NCBI RefSeq assembly: GCF_024347475.1
Contig: NZ_AP025487.1
Location: forward strand, 3,198,073-3,262,072
DNA: 64,000 bases
Origin: Vibrio fortis
Lineage (GTDB): Bacteria; Pseudomonadota; Gammaproteobacteria; Enterobacterales; Vibrionaceae
Direction of reading: 5' to 3'
This document shows positions 41,675 through 54,506 of this stretch, piece by piece (position 1 is the first letter of the stretch; every line of letters begins with the position of its first letter). Below the pieces are notes generated by a model. That model was not told the origin of the DNA. It was given only the letters and a program-made list of their open reading frames with translations, and ran no database searches. Made by a program: the position numbers and the translations under genes.

Positions 41675-43342
41675 TTAGCGCTCATTCTCAACCACTTCCA
41701 GTGCCGGTGCTTTATGTCGGCTGTACTCTTCATAGTTAATCACTCGACTGCGCCCCATATCTTTGGCCATGTACAGTGCGTTATCTGCCATCTTAACTAG
41801 AGATTCAGTATCTGAAGCTGGCTTAGGATAAGTCGCCACACCAATAGAAACCCCTAACTGACCTAAAGATAAACCTTTGTGTTCAAGGTGCATCGAGCGC
41901 ACTGCATCACATAGGACTTGGGCGAACTCTGTGGCTTGTTCCATTGAGTAATGTGGCAGCAGAACGGCGAGCTCTTCTCCACCGAGACGACATGCAATCT
42001 CATCTTCACTGACACTCTGCTTCAGCAGTGCACTGATCTCTTTTAATACAAAATCACCCGCATCATGACCAAAGTTGTCGTTAAAGCGTTTGAAGTGATC
42101 CAAATCGAGCATTAACAATGATAAGGGCTGCTCGCTGGTGGCTGAATTCATCGAGTGCTCTTCCAATTTCTGCTCGAAGAAACGACGATTGAATAGACCG
42201 GTGAGTGGATCGCTTAAGGCCTGCGAGCGCAGCTTCTCTTGCAGGCTGAGGTTAGCCAGAGCCAAGCCTAGGTGTTCTGAAACACTAAAAGCAAGCTGCT
42301 CGGTGATAGGGTCAATCTTGATATGACCTTGACCAAAATAGAGGTGCATGATGCCAATGGTATTGCCGTGAGCAGTTAATGGGATGCACAAGGTTTGATT
42401 GTTTTCCATATCGTGCATGTGTCCGCAGGTTAACGAGTGGAAATCATCATTAGATTGATGCGGACGTCCCTTACGTAGCGACCAACACTCCTCTGGCGCA
42501 AAGCTGGAGCTCCCCGGCCAGGTATCTCCCCAGTCTAACTGAGTAATCAATTGGTTACGTGAGGCACGCATCAATGAAACACTACCGTTAATTTTACCAA
42601 GAATTCTTGGCAGGATATCCGAAACGATCTGCTGCGCTTCGACCATGTTGTTACACGCTGCCAGCATATTTGCTAGACGGTGCATCAATTCTATTTCATG
42701 AGTACGCTGACGAATGCGTTCATCCTGCTTCTTCTGCTCTTCTTCCACACGATGAGTGATCTGGCGGTTGCTGACATAAGAAGTACCAATCAAAAAGCTC
42801 AAACTCAGCAACACCATACCAATCAGAATTCCCATCAACTGGAAGTTCATCTGTTTAAGCTGATGCATTGGTGAGGAGATCACCACCACAAAGTCTTTGC
42901 CCCGCACACTCTCTTTCTGTGAGTAGTAGATTCGGTCAATAGAGGTAACGGTGCTAAAACGCACATCACTGCCATTTCCATGCTTGAGAGCCTGCTGAAA
43001 CTCGGGGCGATCGCTATGGTTTTCAACCCGAGCAAGTGCATGATCAGAAAGGTCGGTATCACCAATCACAACCCCCTGTGGGTCGATGACTTGAATCCTC
43101 AGTCGCGTATTGGCTTGGGTGAGATCACCAATGTAGTCATCGATATCGGTATCAGCGGTAAACGAGTCGCTATCCTCGCGAATCTCATAGATTACATCTG
43201 ACATTAACGAGACCAAATGCTCGCGCTCGTTCTCAACCACCAGCTTTTCCAACGTTACGTAAAAGCCGTACAGCCCAATCAGCATTGAAAAAGATAAGAT
43301 GATGATCGGCATGGTCTGCCATTTTTTCTCAACCAATCTCAT
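41675..43342 (-). CDS. Membrane diguanylate cyclase (GGDEF) with periplasmic and GAF-like domains
   Basis: A 555-residue protein has a membrane helix at about 12-32, a periplasmic sensor-like region to about 165 and a second helix at about 168-190. A linker coiled coil (QKKQDERIRQRTHEIE) and a GAF-like domain (about 205-360) follow. The GGDEF domain (about 375-535) has DLDHFKRFND and active-site GGEEL, a functional variant for making cyclic di-GMP. The RxxD inhibitory site upstream of GGEEL is replaced by SEDE, so product feedback is probably absent. The signal sensed is unknown. Confidence 0.92.
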   Translation of the reverse strand: MRLVEKKWQTMPIIILSFSMLIGLYGFYVTLEKLVVENEREHLVSLMSDVIYEIREDSDSFTADTDIDDYIGDLTQANTRLRIQVIDPQGVVIGDTDLSDHALARVENHSDRPEFQQALKHGNGSDVRFSTVTSIDRIYYSQKESVRGKDFVVVISSPMHQLKQMNFQLMGILIGMVLLSLSFLIGTSYVSNRQITHRVEEEQKKQDERIRQRTHEIELMHRLANMLAACNNMVEAQQIVSDILPRILGKINGSVSLMRASRNQLITQLDWGDTWPGSSSFAPEECWSLRKGRPHQSNDDFHSLTCGHMHDMENNQTLCIPLTAHGNTIGIMHLYFGQGHIKIDPITEQLAFSVSEHLGLALANLSLQEKLRSQALSDPLTGLFNRRFFEQKLEEHSMNSATSEQPLSLLMLDLDHFKRFNDNFGHDAGDFVLKEISALLKQSVSEDEIACRLGGEELAVLLPHYSMEQATEFAQVLCDAVRSMHLEHKGLSLGQLGVSIGVATYPKPASDTESLVKMADNALYMAKDMGRSRVINYEEYSRHKAPALEVVENER

Positions 43343-43445
43343 TGTCTCTGTTTTACCTTTATTTTACAGAACCCCAACCCGAATAATAACAATACAACAA
43401 CAAAATACAATTAGAGCGCTGATGAATTTATTAGCAACGCACAAT

Positions 43446-43478
43446 AAAAAGAGCCAGCTACTCGCGTAACTGGCTCTT
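43446..43478 (-). terminator. Terminator of glmU
   Basis: On minus, AAGAGCCAG/CTGGCTCTT (with inner GTA/TAC) forms a stem followed by TTTTTATTG, about 32 bp after the glmU stop. Confidence 0.88.
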
Positions 43479-43509
43479 GCATATCATTATAATTCAGTAA
43501 TCAGTGTGA

Positions 43510-44871
43510 TTATTTTTTCTTTACTGGACGCTGCCAGTTAGCAATCTTGCGCTCTTTTGCACGACTGATCACTAGCTCACTCTCAGCAACATCACGAGTC
43601 ACCGTTGAGCCAGCACCAACCGTTGCACCATTAGCAATCGTCACAGGAGCAATCAATTGACTGTCAGAGCCGACAAACACGTCATCGCCAATGATAGTCT
43701 TAAATTTGTTCGCACCGTCGTAATTACAAGTGATAGCACCTGCACCAACGTTAACGCGCTGACCAATCTCTGCATCGCCAAGATACGTTAGGTGGTTTGC
43801 CTTAGAGCCTTCACCTAGACGCGTATTCTTCACTTCCACGAAGTTACCTACGTGTGAGTCATTACGCATGTCTGCACCCGGGCGCAGACGCGTGAAAGGA
43901 CCAACTGTACAGTCTTCACCAACGGTTGCACCTTCAATAACGCTGTATGGACGAATCACTGTGTTGTCATCGATTTCACAATCTTTAAGTACACAACCAG
44001 CGCCGATCGTCACGTTATCACCAATGCTTACGCTACCTTCGATGATCACGTTAACATCGATCTCTACGTCTATACCACATTGCAGTTCACCACGTAGGTC
44101 AAAACGGCTTGGGTCACGTAGCATAACACCCTGCTTCAACAGTTTGTCTGCTTGTTCTGCTTGGTACGCGCGCTCTAGACGAGCCAGTTGAGAGCGATCG
44201 TTAACGCCTTCAACTTCAATTGGGCTGTTTGGGTGTACCGCTTCTACCGCACGACCTTCATCGTGAGCTGCAGCAATAACATCTGTTAGGTAGTATTCGC
44301 CCTGTGCGTTGTCATTGCTTAAGCCAGACAACCAACGCTTAAGATCACCACCTGTCGCAACCATAACGCCAGTGTTGATCTCTTTAATCAGTTTCTGTTC
44401 GTCTGTCGCATCTTTTTGCTCAACGATTGCCACTACAGGACCGTTACGACGAATAATACGGCCATAACCTGTTGGGTTATCTAGCACAACAGTCAACAGC
44501 GCAATACCGCCTGTTGGTTGTGCGTCTAATAGATTTTCAATGGTTTCAGCTGAGATCAGTGGAACATCACCGTACAGAATCAGCACTTTCTCATCATCAG
44601 CAAAGTGCGCTGACGCTTGGTCAACCGCGTGACCTGTGCCTAACTGCTCCGCTTGCAGCGCCCAGTTTACCGATTCTTCAGCCAAAGTAGCCTTCATCTG
44701 ATCGCCACCGTGGCCGTATACAAGGTGGATGTTTTGTGCACCCAAACCGTTACAGGTATCGATAACGTGTTTCACCATCGGCTTACCAGCAAGCGTGTGC
44801 AGCACCTTTGGTGTGTTTGAGTACATGCGAGTGCCTTTACCCGCCGCGAGGATAACCGCGCTGAAATTCAT
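43510..44871 (-). CDS. glmU: Bifunctional GlcN-1-P acetyltransferase / GlcNAc-1-P uridyltransferase
   Basis: A 453-residue cytoplasmic trimer makes UDP-GlcNAc for cell wall and LPS. The N-terminal nucleotidyltransferase starts [18 protein letters not shown], with YGDVPL metal Asp at about 104. A linker helix lies at about 228-250. The C-terminal left-handed beta-helix acetyltransferase runs from about 251, with [19 protein letters not shown] (catalytic His about 362) and [11 protein letters not shown]. It lies between the diguanylate cyclase and the atp operon and has its own terminator. Confidence 0.98.
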   Translation of the reverse strand: MNFSAVILAAGKGTRMYSNTPKVLHTLAGKPMVKHVIDTCNGLGAQNIHLVYGHGGDQMKATLAEESVNWALQAEQLGTGHAVDQASAHFADDEKVLILYGDVPLISAETIENLLDAQPTGGIALLTVVLDNPTGYGRIIRRNGPVVAIVEQKDATDEQKLIKEINTGVMVATGGDLKRWLSGLSNDNAQGEYYLTDVIAAAHDEGRAVEAVHPNSPIEVEGVNDRSQLARLERAYQAEQADKLLKQGVMLRDPSRFDLRGELQCGIDVEIDVNVIIEGSVSIGDNVTIGAGCVLKDCEIDDNTVIRPYSVIEGATVGEDCTVGPFTRLRPGADMRNDSHVGNFVEVKNTRLGEGSKANHLTYLGDAEIGQRVNVGAGAITCNYDGANKFKTIIGDDVFVGSDSQLIAPVTIANGATVGAGSTVTRDVAESELVISRAKERKIANWQRPVKKK

Positions 44872-44976
44872 GGAACAACCTATCTGACGTTATTTTAGTT
44901 AAGACGATATTGTAACCGTTTTTGGCTAACAAATTAAATAATCTGATGATTTAACGCATATGCTTTATCCAAAAAT

Positions 44977-45005
44977 GCAAAAAGGCGACCCTTAGGTCGC
45001 CTTTA
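44977..45005 (-). terminator. Terminator of the ATP synthase operon
   Basis: On minus, AAAGGCGACC-TAAG-GGTCGCCTTT forms a 10-bp perfect stem followed by T5, about 27 bp after the atpC stop. Confidence 0.92.
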
Positions 45006-45031
45006 TCTCAGTATCGATAATTTCTATAAAA

Positions 45032-45454
45032 TTAACGACGCTGTTTTGTCAGTTCGATAACTCGTAACTGAGCAATGGCTTTAGCCAGTTCACCGGCCGC
45101 TTGTGCGAAGTCCATGTCGCCATGCTGATTTTGGATATTCTCCACAGCCTTGCGCTTAGCTTCTTCCGCCTTTGCTGCGTCTAGCTCTTCACCACGGATA
45201 GCTGTATCAGCCAGTACAGTCGCTGTACCAGGCTGAACTTCTACCATACCACCAGAAACATAAATGATTTCTTCGTGGCCGTGCTGCTTAACAATACGCA
45301 CCATACCAGGCTTGATAGCGGTCAGCAGCGGTGTGTGACCATGGAAAATACCAAGTTCACCTTCGCTACCGGTCACCTGAAACGTCTCAACAAGACCAGA
45401 GAAAAGCTTTTTCTCTGCGCTTACTACGTCTAGGTGAAAGGTTATTGCTGCCAT
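45032..45454 (-). CDS. atpC: ATP synthase F1 epsilon subunit
   Basis: A 140-residue central-stalk subunit couples rotation and can inhibit hydrolysis through its C-terminal helices. The N-terminal beta-sandwich has [18 protein letters not shown] and [19 protein letters not shown]. The C-terminal helical hairpin spans about 90-138. It is the last gene of the operon. Confidence 0.97.
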   Translation of the reverse strand: MAAITFHLDVVSAEKKLFSGLVETFQVTGSEGELGIFHGHTPLLTAIKPGMVRIVKQHGHEEIIYVSGGMVEVQPGTATVLADTAIRGEELDAAKAEEAKRKAVENIQNQHGDMDFAQAAGELAKAIAQLRVIELTKQRR

Positions 45455-45472
45455 ATCGCCTCCTAGTTAGCC

Positions 45473-46894
<1,422 letters not shown>

Positions 46895-46927
46895 TTAGTT
46901 TTACCTAAGCTTTAACCGAAAAAGCGA

Positions 46928-47794
46928 TTAAACCGCTGATGCGCCTGAAACGATCTCAGAAAGTTCTTGTGTGATTGCCGCTTGACGGGCTTTGTTATAC
47001 ACAAGTTCTAAGTCATCAATTAGGTCGCTAGCGTTGTCTGTTGCAGCTTTCATAGCAATCATTCGAGCCGCTTGCTCACAAGCAAGGTTCTCTACCACAC
47101 CTTGGTACACTTGAGATTCGACGTAACGAACCAATAGTGCATCTAGTAGTGGTTTTGGCTCAGGCTCATAAATGTAGTCCCAAGCATGATTGCGCTGCAT
47201 GTCTTCGCTATCCGATTTTGGCAAAGGAAGTAATTGATCGATCGTTGGTTCTTGTACCATAGTGTTTTCAAACTTGTTGAACACTACGAACAGGCGATCC
47301 AATTCACCTTCATCATATTTCTTCAGCATTACGCTTACAGAACCGATCAAGTCTTCAAGGCTTGGGCTATCGCCTAGGCCAGAAACTTGAGCTGCTACTT
47401 TCGCGCCGCTGTTGTTGAAAAATGCTGTTGCTTTTGAACCGATAATTGCCAGTTCAACGTCAGCACCTTTCTCAGACCAGTCTTTCATGTCTAACATAGC
47501 TTTCTTGAACAAGTTAATGTTCAAGCCGCCACATAGACCGCGGTCTGTAGAAACGATGATGTAACCAACACGTTTGGCTTCACGTTCCTCAAGATAAGGA
47601 TGCTTATACTCAAGGCTACCGTTAGCCAAATGACCGATCACTTTACGCATTGTTTCTGCATATGGACGAGTAGCTTCCATTGCGTCTTGAGAACGACGCA
47701 TTTTTGAAGCTGCTACCATTTCCATTGCTTTCGTAATCTTCTGTGTGCTTTTAACACTACCGATTTTATTACGTATCTCTTTTGCGCCGGCCAT
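46928..47794 (-). CDS. atpG: ATP synthase F1 gamma subunit
   Basis: A 288-residue rotor shaft subunit. Terminal helices form the coiled coil inside the alpha3beta3 ring: [33 protein letters not shown] at the start and [19 protein letters not shown] at the end. [10 protein letters not shown] at about 85 is the conserved Rossmann-like core. Confidence 0.98.
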   Translation of the reverse strand: MAGAKEIRNKIGSVKSTQKITKAMEMVAASKMRRSQDAMEATRPYAETMRKVIGHLANGSLEYKHPYLEEREAKRVGYIIVSTDRGLCGGLNINLFKKAMLDMKDWSEKGADVELAIIGSKATAFFNNSGAKVAAQVSGLGDSPSLEDLIGSVSVMLKKYDEGELDRLFVVFNKFENTMVQEPTIDQLLPLPKSDSEDMQRNHAWDYIYEPEPKPLLDALLVRYVESQVYQGVVENLACEQAARMIAMKAATDNASDLIDDLELVYNKARQAAITQELSEIVSGASAV

Positions 47795-47842
47795 CGTTAC
47801 TCTCCGTTAATGGTATGAGGTGACCCTAAGGCCACCCACCAA

Positions 47843-49384
47843 TTACCAGGTCTGGGTTGCTTTGAAATCATCAGCAAGCTTCTTCAGCTCAGCTTCGATA
47901 TCATTGTTGTACACACCCGTTTTGTCGATCTGCGTTGCAAGATCGGCATAGTGACTGCGAGCATACGATAGTAAAGCAGCTTCAAAGTCTAGAAGCTTAG
48001 AAAGCTCTACGTCTTGAAGGTAACCACGCTCTGCAGCGAAGATTACTAGTGCTTGGTCAAATACAGACATTGGAGCGTACTGCTTCTGCTTCATTAGTTC
48101 TGTAACTTTTTGACCGTGGTCTAGCTGCTTCTTAGTCGCTTCATCAAGGTCAGACGAGAACTGTGCGAATGCCGCAAGTTCACGGTACTGTGCTAGAGCT
48201 GTACGGATACCGCCAGATAGCTTCTTGATGATTTTCGTCTGCGCTGAACCACCTACACGAGATACTGAGATACCTGGGTCAACAGCTGGACGTACGCCCG
48301 CGTTGAATAGCTCAGTTTGTAGGAAGATCTGACCATCGGTAATCGAGATTACGTTCGTCGGTACGAATGCAGATACGTCACCAGCTTGTGTTTCGATGAT
48401 AGGAAGAGCAGTTAGAGAACCTGTCTTACCTTTCACTTCACCGTTAGTGAACTTTTCTACGTACTCTTCGCTTACACGAGCAGCACGCTCTAGTAGACGA
48501 GAGTGAAGGTAGAATACATCACCCGGGAATGCTTCACGGCCTGGTGGACGCTTAAGTAGTAGCGAGATCTGACGGTAAGCTACCGCTTGCTTAGATAGAT
48601 CATCATAAACAATCAGTGCATCTTCACCGCGATCACGGAAGTATTCACCCATCGCACAACCTGCGTATGGCGCTAGGTATTGTAGCGCTGCAGATTCAGA
48701 AGCAGATGCAACAACAACGATAGTGTTTTCTAGCGCGCCGTGCTCTTCTAGTTTGCGAACCACGTTAGCGATAGTCGATGCTTTCTGACCGATTGCTACG
48801 TAGATAGAGAAAATACCAGAATCTTTTTGGTTGATAATCGCATCGATCGCCATCGCTGTTTTACCAGTCTGACGGTCACCGATTACTAGCTCACGCTGAC
48901 CACGACCGATTGGGATCATAGAGTCAACAGACTTGTAACCAGTTTGTACAGGTTGGTCTACCGATTTACGGTCGATTACACCTGGTGCAATTACTTCTAC
49001 AGGCGAAGTCAGTTTCGCTTCGATAGGACCTTTACCATCAATTGGCTCACCTAGTGTGTTTACAACACGACCAAGTAGTTCTGGACCTACTGGCACTTCA
49101 AGAATGCGGCCAGTACCTGTAACTTTCATGCCTTCCTGAAGGTCAGCATATGGGCCCATTACAACAGCACCAACCGAATCACGGTTCAAGTTAAGTGCTA
49201 GTGCGTAGCGGCCACCCGGTAGTTCAATCATTTCACCTTGCATCACGTCCGTTAGGCCGTGAATGCTAAGAATACCATCGCTTACCGATACGATAGTACC
49301 CTCGTTGCGAGCTTCACTAACAACGTCGAAAGATTCGATACGTTGTTTAATTAGATCGCTAATTTCCGTGGAATTAAGTTGCAT
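47843..49384 (-). CDS. atpA: ATP synthase F1 alpha subunit
   Basis: A 513-residue non-catalytic nucleotide-binding subunit. Walker A is [13 protein letters not shown] (about 169-181); the conserved [13 protein letters not shown] signature lies at about 365. I choose the ATG at 49384 ([16 protein letters not shown]), the usual family start. An in-frame ATG 10 codons upstream overlaps the ribosome site and the end of atpH. Confidence 0.98.
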   Translation of the reverse strand: MQLNSTEISDLIKQRIESFDVVSEARNEGTIVSVSDGILSIHGLTDVMQGEMIELPGGRYALALNLNRDSVGAVVMGPYADLQEGMKVTGTGRILEVPVGPELLGRVVNTLGEPIDGKGPIEAKLTSPVEVIAPGVIDRKSVDQPVQTGYKSVDSMIPIGRGQRELVIGDRQTGKTAMAIDAIINQKDSGIFSIYVAIGQKASTIANVVRKLEEHGALENTIVVVASASESAALQYLAPYAGCAMGEYFRDRGEDALIVYDDLSKQAVAYRQISLLLKRPPGREAFPGDVFYLHSRLLERAARVSEEYVEKFTNGEVKGKTGSLTALPIIETQAGDVSAFVPTNVISITDGQIFLQTELFNAGVRPAVDPGISVSRVGGSAQTKIIKKLSGGIRTALAQYRELAAFAQFSSDLDEATKKQLDHGQKVTELMKQKQYAPMSVFDQALVIFAAERGYLQDVELSKLLDFEAALLSYARSHYADLATQIDKTGVYNNDIEAELKKLADDFKATQTW

Positions 49385-49397
49385 GCTCCAATCCCCA

Positions 49398-49931
49398 TTA
49401 AGACTGCAATGCATCGCTCAGGCGGTCTAGTCGACCACGAGCTGAGTTATCGATGACTAGGTCTCCGGCTCGAATAATAACTCCACTAAGTAGAGTCTCA
49501 TCTATACTGCAATTCAGCTGAACTTTGCGCTCTAGGCGCTGTTCCAATTTGCTGCTGATGTCTGCCAGTTGTTCTTTAGAAAGTTCTACTGCTGAAATTA
49601 CTTCAACGTCGATCTCTTTCTCGTGCTCTTTTTTCAGAGCGAAGAACTCGTGACATACATCTGGAAGAGCCTTAAGTCGGCCATTCTCTGCCATCACTTT
49701 GATAAAGTTTTGGCCATGTGCATCAAATTGTTCGCCGCAGATTACAATGAAAATTTCAGCTAGCTTGCTGGCAGTTGTTGAACTGTTCAGTAGGCTAACA
49801 ATATCATCGTTTTGTGCGACCTCGGCTGCGAAAGTAAGCATTTGACCCCATTGGTCTAGCTCGCCCTTCTCAACCGCAAAGTCAAAGGCTGCTTTAGCAT
49901 AGGGGCGTGCGATTGTAGTCAAATCAGACAT
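49398..49931 (-). CDS. atpH: ATP synthase F1 delta subunit
   Basis: A 177-residue stator subunit joins F1 to the b subunits. The N-terminal six-helix bundle starts [19 protein letters not shown]. The C-terminal signature is [22 protein letters not shown]. It lies 13 bp from atpA. Confidence 0.97.
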   Translation of the reverse strand: MSDLTTIARPYAKAAFDFAVEKGELDQWGQMLTFAAEVAQNDDIVSLLNSSTTASKLAEIFIVICGEQFDAHGQNFIKVMAENGRLKALPDVCHEFFALKKEHEKEIDVEVISAVELSKEQLADISSKLEQRLERKVQLNCSIDETLLSGVIIRAGDLVIDNSARGRLDRLSDALQS

Positions 49932-49946
49932 ATTCAGCCCCTTGCA

Positions 49947-50417
49947 TTAAAGTTTTGCAGTAATGTTGTCAAGAACATCTTTGTGTACATCTTGGTCGAT
50001 AGTACGTTCAAGGATTTTCTCAGCACCAGCAATTGCCAGAGTTGCGACTTGTTTGCGCAGGTCATCACGTGCACGTTTACGTTCAGCTTCAAGTTCAGCT
50101 TCTGCTTGAGCAAGAATCTTCTGGCGTTCTGCCTGAGCTTCTTCACGAGCTTCGTCTAGAATTTGTGCTTTACGCTTATTTGCCTGATCAATAACCTCAG
50201 TTGCAGTGCGCTTCGCTTCTTTCAGTTGTTCAGAAGCGTTGGCTTGTGCCAGGTTCAAATCTTTAGCAGCACGTTCAGCTGCTTGTAGACCGTCAGCAAT
50301 TTTCTTCTGACGCTCTTCAATTGCTTGCATGATTGGTGGCCATACATATTTCATGCAGAACCAAACAAACATAGAAAAAGCAATCGCTTGACCTAGCAGA
50401 GTTGCGTTCATATTCAC
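49947..50417 (-). CDS. atpF: ATP synthase Fo b subunit
   Basis: A 156-residue stator stalk has one N-terminal membrane helix ([20 protein letters not shown]) and then a long charged, Ala-rich coiled coil (about 30-140) that dimerises and binds delta. The length is the same as in E. coli. Confidence 0.98.
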   Translation of the reverse strand: MNMNATLLGQAIAFSMFVWFCMKYVWPPIMQAIEERQKKIADGLQAAERAAKDLNLAQANASEQLKEAKRTATEVIDQANKRKAQILDEAREEAQAERQKILAQAEAELEAERKRARDDLRKQVATLAIAGAEKILERTIDQDVHKDVLDNITAKL

Positions 50418-50488
50418 AACAGCTACCCCTCTATTCGGACTTAGTGTTAATCAATGACAAACCTGAGTTTGTCTGAAGTTAAAAGTGA

Positions 50489-50743
<255 letters not shown>

Positions 50744-50794
50744 TTACGTTCTCCGATTAACATTAATAGTTAGAATAAAGCTTAAAAATTTTTT

Positions 50795-51990
<1,196 letters not shown>

Positions 51991-52053
51991 GTATTCGTTC
52001 CTCTTTTAAGCCCACTTACCACCGCTTAAAAGCGTGCTGAGAAATTGGCGAAA

Positions 52054-52081
52054 ATTATACGTTCAGCCAAACTGATTGCAA
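52054..52081 (-). promoter_or_regulatory. ATP synthase operon promoter
   Basis: On minus, TTGCAA (52076-52081), a 16-bp spacer and perfect TATAAT (52054-52059) lie about 64 bp upstream of the atpI ATG. Further up, ATTGAC-CTAT-GTCAAT (52157-52172) is a small inverted repeat of unknown meaning. Confidence 0.7.
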
Positions 52082-52180
52082 TAAAAACGCAGCAATCATT
52101 TACATTTTTGTATACAAACCGACAACTTTCGTACGAAAATTATTGTTTATTACATTATTGACCTATGTCAATTATCTCAT

Positions 52181-53062
52181 TTAGTCCTCTAGCTTGGCAA
52201 TAAGTTGCTCTAATTTGTGAGGCTCATCAAGTGTAATCGTCACTTTTGACTTTCCTGTACCAGTTCGGACAATTGTAACGTTTGCTTGCAATTTTTCCGT
52301 CAGTCTTCGTGAAAGTTCGATGGCTTCTTGGTCTTGCGGCTGAGTTTCCGCTTCAAACTCTGGTTTTAGACACTTTTTGACAAGTTGTTCTGTCTGGCGA
52401 ACCGTCAGCTGCTTGCGTGCAGCGGTATTCGCTGTCTCTACTTGCAGCTCACCTTCGAGCGCCAATAATGCGCGAGCGTGACCCATTTCAAGTTGTTTAG
52501 TCACCACCAACTCTTTGACTGGTGCAGCGAGCTGATTGAGACGTAGAAGGTTACTCACGGTAGTACGTGACTTACCAATCACTTCAGCGACCTTCTGATG
52601 CGTCAACTCAAACTCGTTCTGAAGGCGCTCTAAAGCTTGCGCTTCTTCAATCACGTTCAAGTCTTCACGTTGAATGTTCTCAATCAAAGCCATCGCAATT
52701 GCCGCGCGATCCTCAACCTTTTTAACCAAACATGGCACCTGTTTTAGGCCAGCTTGGCGAGCCGCACGCCAACGACGTTCACCGGCGATGATCTCATAGT
52801 GATCTTGCGACAATGGGCGAACAACAATCGGCTGGATAATGCCTTGAGATTGGATCGACGCCGCTAACTCTTCAAGCGCGTCTGGCGCCATGTCTTTACG
52901 TGGCTGATAAACACCTGGCTTCAAGCTACCAATCGCAAGCTCGGTTAACTCACCGTCGGCCGATAGTGCCTGACTATGAGAAGCGACTTGCTGTTTTTCA
53001 CGAGCCATTGAGCTAGTTGCAAGTAATGCATCTAGCCCTTTTCCTAAACCACGTTTAGACAT
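52181..53062 (-). CDS. parB: Chromosome partitioning protein ParB
   Basis: A 293-residue CTPase clamp loads at parS sites near the origin. It has an N-terminal ParA-interacting segment (MSKRGLGKGLDALL) and the ParB/Srx domain with ERRWRAARQAGL (about 100). The central helix-turn-helix is LTHQKVAEVIGKSRTTVSNLLRL (about 155-177), with a C-terminal dimer domain. It follows parA by 23 bp. I did not find a parS (TGTTTCACGTGAAACA) in this window. Confidence 0.97.
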   Translation of the reverse strand: MSKRGLGKGLDALLATSSMAREKQQVASHSQALSADGELTELAIGSLKPGVYQPRKDMAPDALEELAASIQSQGIIQPIVVRPLSQDHYEIIAGERRWRAARQAGLKQVPCLVKKVEDRAAIAMALIENIQREDLNVIEEAQALERLQNEFELTHQKVAEVIGKSRTTVSNLLRLNQLAAPVKELVVTKQLEMGHARALLALEGELQVETANTAARKQLTVRQTEQLVKKCLKPEFEAETQPQDQEAIELSRRLTEKLQANVTIVRTGTGKSKVTITLDEPHKLEQLIAKLED

Positions 53063-53085
53063 TGAGCGAATTCCTTTGGTTTGAT

Positions 53086-53859
53086 TTAAACTGGGACTTC
53101 TTCACGACGTAACATTTCACCCGCGAGTGCCAAATAGGCTTTCGCTCCGGCGGAGTATTTGTCGTAGTACATCGCTGGTTTGCCGTGGCTTGGAGCCTCA
53201 GCAAGACGTACATTTCTAGGGATCACAGTTCGGTAGACCTTGCTACCAAAATGCTTCTTGAGTTGATCAGATACTTCATTCGACAAGCGGTTGCGAGGAT
53301 CATACATAGTACGAAGTAGGCCTTCGATCTTCAGATTCTCATTCACAACTGCTGCCAATTTGCTGATGGTATCCATCAAGGCAGTTAAACCCTCTAACGC
53401 AAAGTATTCACACTGCATCGGAACCAAAACAGAATCCGCCGCAGCCATCGCATTAATTGTAAGAAGGTTTAGAGAAGGGGGGCAATCAATAAAGATGAAA
53501 TCATAGTTATCGCGAACTGATGCGAGAGCGTTTTTAAGCCTCACTTCACGAGCAAACACTTCCATCAGCTTGATTTCAGCCGCGGTAACATCACCGTTGG
53601 CTGCGATGAGATCGTAATTTCCCGACGTACTTCGGCAAACTACCTCATCAAAAGGTGTGTCTTCAACCAGTAAATCGTAAGCAGTTGCTTCAACCTGATA
53701 TTTATCGACACCGCTTGCCATAGTGGCATTACCCTGTGGATCGAGATCGACAACCAAAATCTTGCGCTTTGTCGCGGCCATAGAGGCTGCTAAATTAATG
53801 CAAGTTGTTGTTTTTCCTACACCACCTTTCTGGTTGGCAATTGCTACAATTCTACCCAC
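53086..53859 (-). CDS. parA: Chromosome partitioning ATPase ParA
   Basis: A 257-residue Walker-type ATPase positions origins with ParB. The deviant Walker A is NQKGGVGKTTTCINLAA (about 9-25), with DLDPQGNAT (about 40) and Walker B FIFIDCPPSL (about 120). There is no N-terminal DNA-binding extension, as expected of chromosomal ParA/Soj. It lies between rsmG and parB. Confidence 0.97.
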   Translation of the reverse strand: MGRIVAIANQKGGVGKTTTCINLAASMAATKRKILVVDLDPQGNATMASGVDKYQVEATAYDLLVEDTPFDEVVCRSTSGNYDLIAANGDVTAAEIKLMEVFAREVRLKNALASVRDNYDFIFIDCPPSLNLLTINAMAAADSVLVPMQCEYFALEGLTALMDTISKLAAVVNENLKIEGLLRTMYDPRNRLSNEVSDQLKKHFGSKVYRTVIPRNVRLAEAPSHGKPAMYYDKYSAGAKAYLALAGEMLRREEVPV

Positions 53860-53873
53860 TATGGCCTCGCTGA

Positions 53874-54506
53874 TTATCCCTGACGCGATAACGTTACTAG
53901 ATGACGTTCTCCATCAAGCTCTGGAACTTGCAAAACTTTGATGTCAGTTACTGAACACCAGTTCGGTAACTGGTCCATTTCGTCTCTAGGATGTTGTCCT
54001 TTAAGAGCCAAAAATACACCGGATTGCTCTTTAGGTAAATGATGACACCACTCAACCATGTCTGTCATTGATGCAAATGCACGACTGAGCACAGCGTCAA
54101 ACTTTTCTTCTGGTTGGAACTCTTCAACACGACTTTGAACAGGTGTCACGTTGTCGATACCCAACTCATGTACGACTTGTTTGATGAAACGAATACGCTT
54201 TCCAAGGCTATCCAACAAGAAAAACTCACAATCAGGATTCATAATTGAGAGCGGGATACCAGGAAGGCCAGGGCCGGTACCTACATCAATAAAACGCTTA
54301 CCCTGTAAGTGAGTGCTGACAATGATACTATCTAAGATATGTTTCACCATCATGTCCATAGGATCGCGAACTGAGGTCAGGTTATAGGCCTTGTTCCACT
54401 TGTTGAGCAATTCAACGTAGCCAACCAATTGGCCACGTTGTTTATCTGATACTTCTAGGTCTGTCTGGCTGATCAGGTGATCCAGTTTTTCGCGTAGTGC
54501 GCTCAT
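53874..54506 (-). CDS. rsmG: 16S rRNA (guanine-527 N7)-methyltransferase
   Basis: A 210-residue SAM-dependent enzyme. Motif I is [17 protein letters not shown] (about 68-84), and VLSRAFASM (about 138) is the conserved RsmG block. It shares one base with mnmG (TAATG overlap), so the two are co-translated. Loss of this enzyme gives low-level streptomycin resistance in other species. Confidence 0.97.
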   Translation of the reverse strand: MSALREKLDHLISQTDLEVSDKQRGQLVGYVELLNKWNKAYNLTSVRDPMDMMVKHILDSIIVSTHLQGKRFIDVGTGPGLPGIPLSIMNPDCEFFLLDSLGKRIRFIKQVVHELGIDNVTPVQSRVEEFQPEEKFDAVLSRAFASMTDMVEWCHHLPKEQSGVFLALKGQHPRDEMDQLPNWCSVTDIKVLQVPELDGERHLVTLSRQG

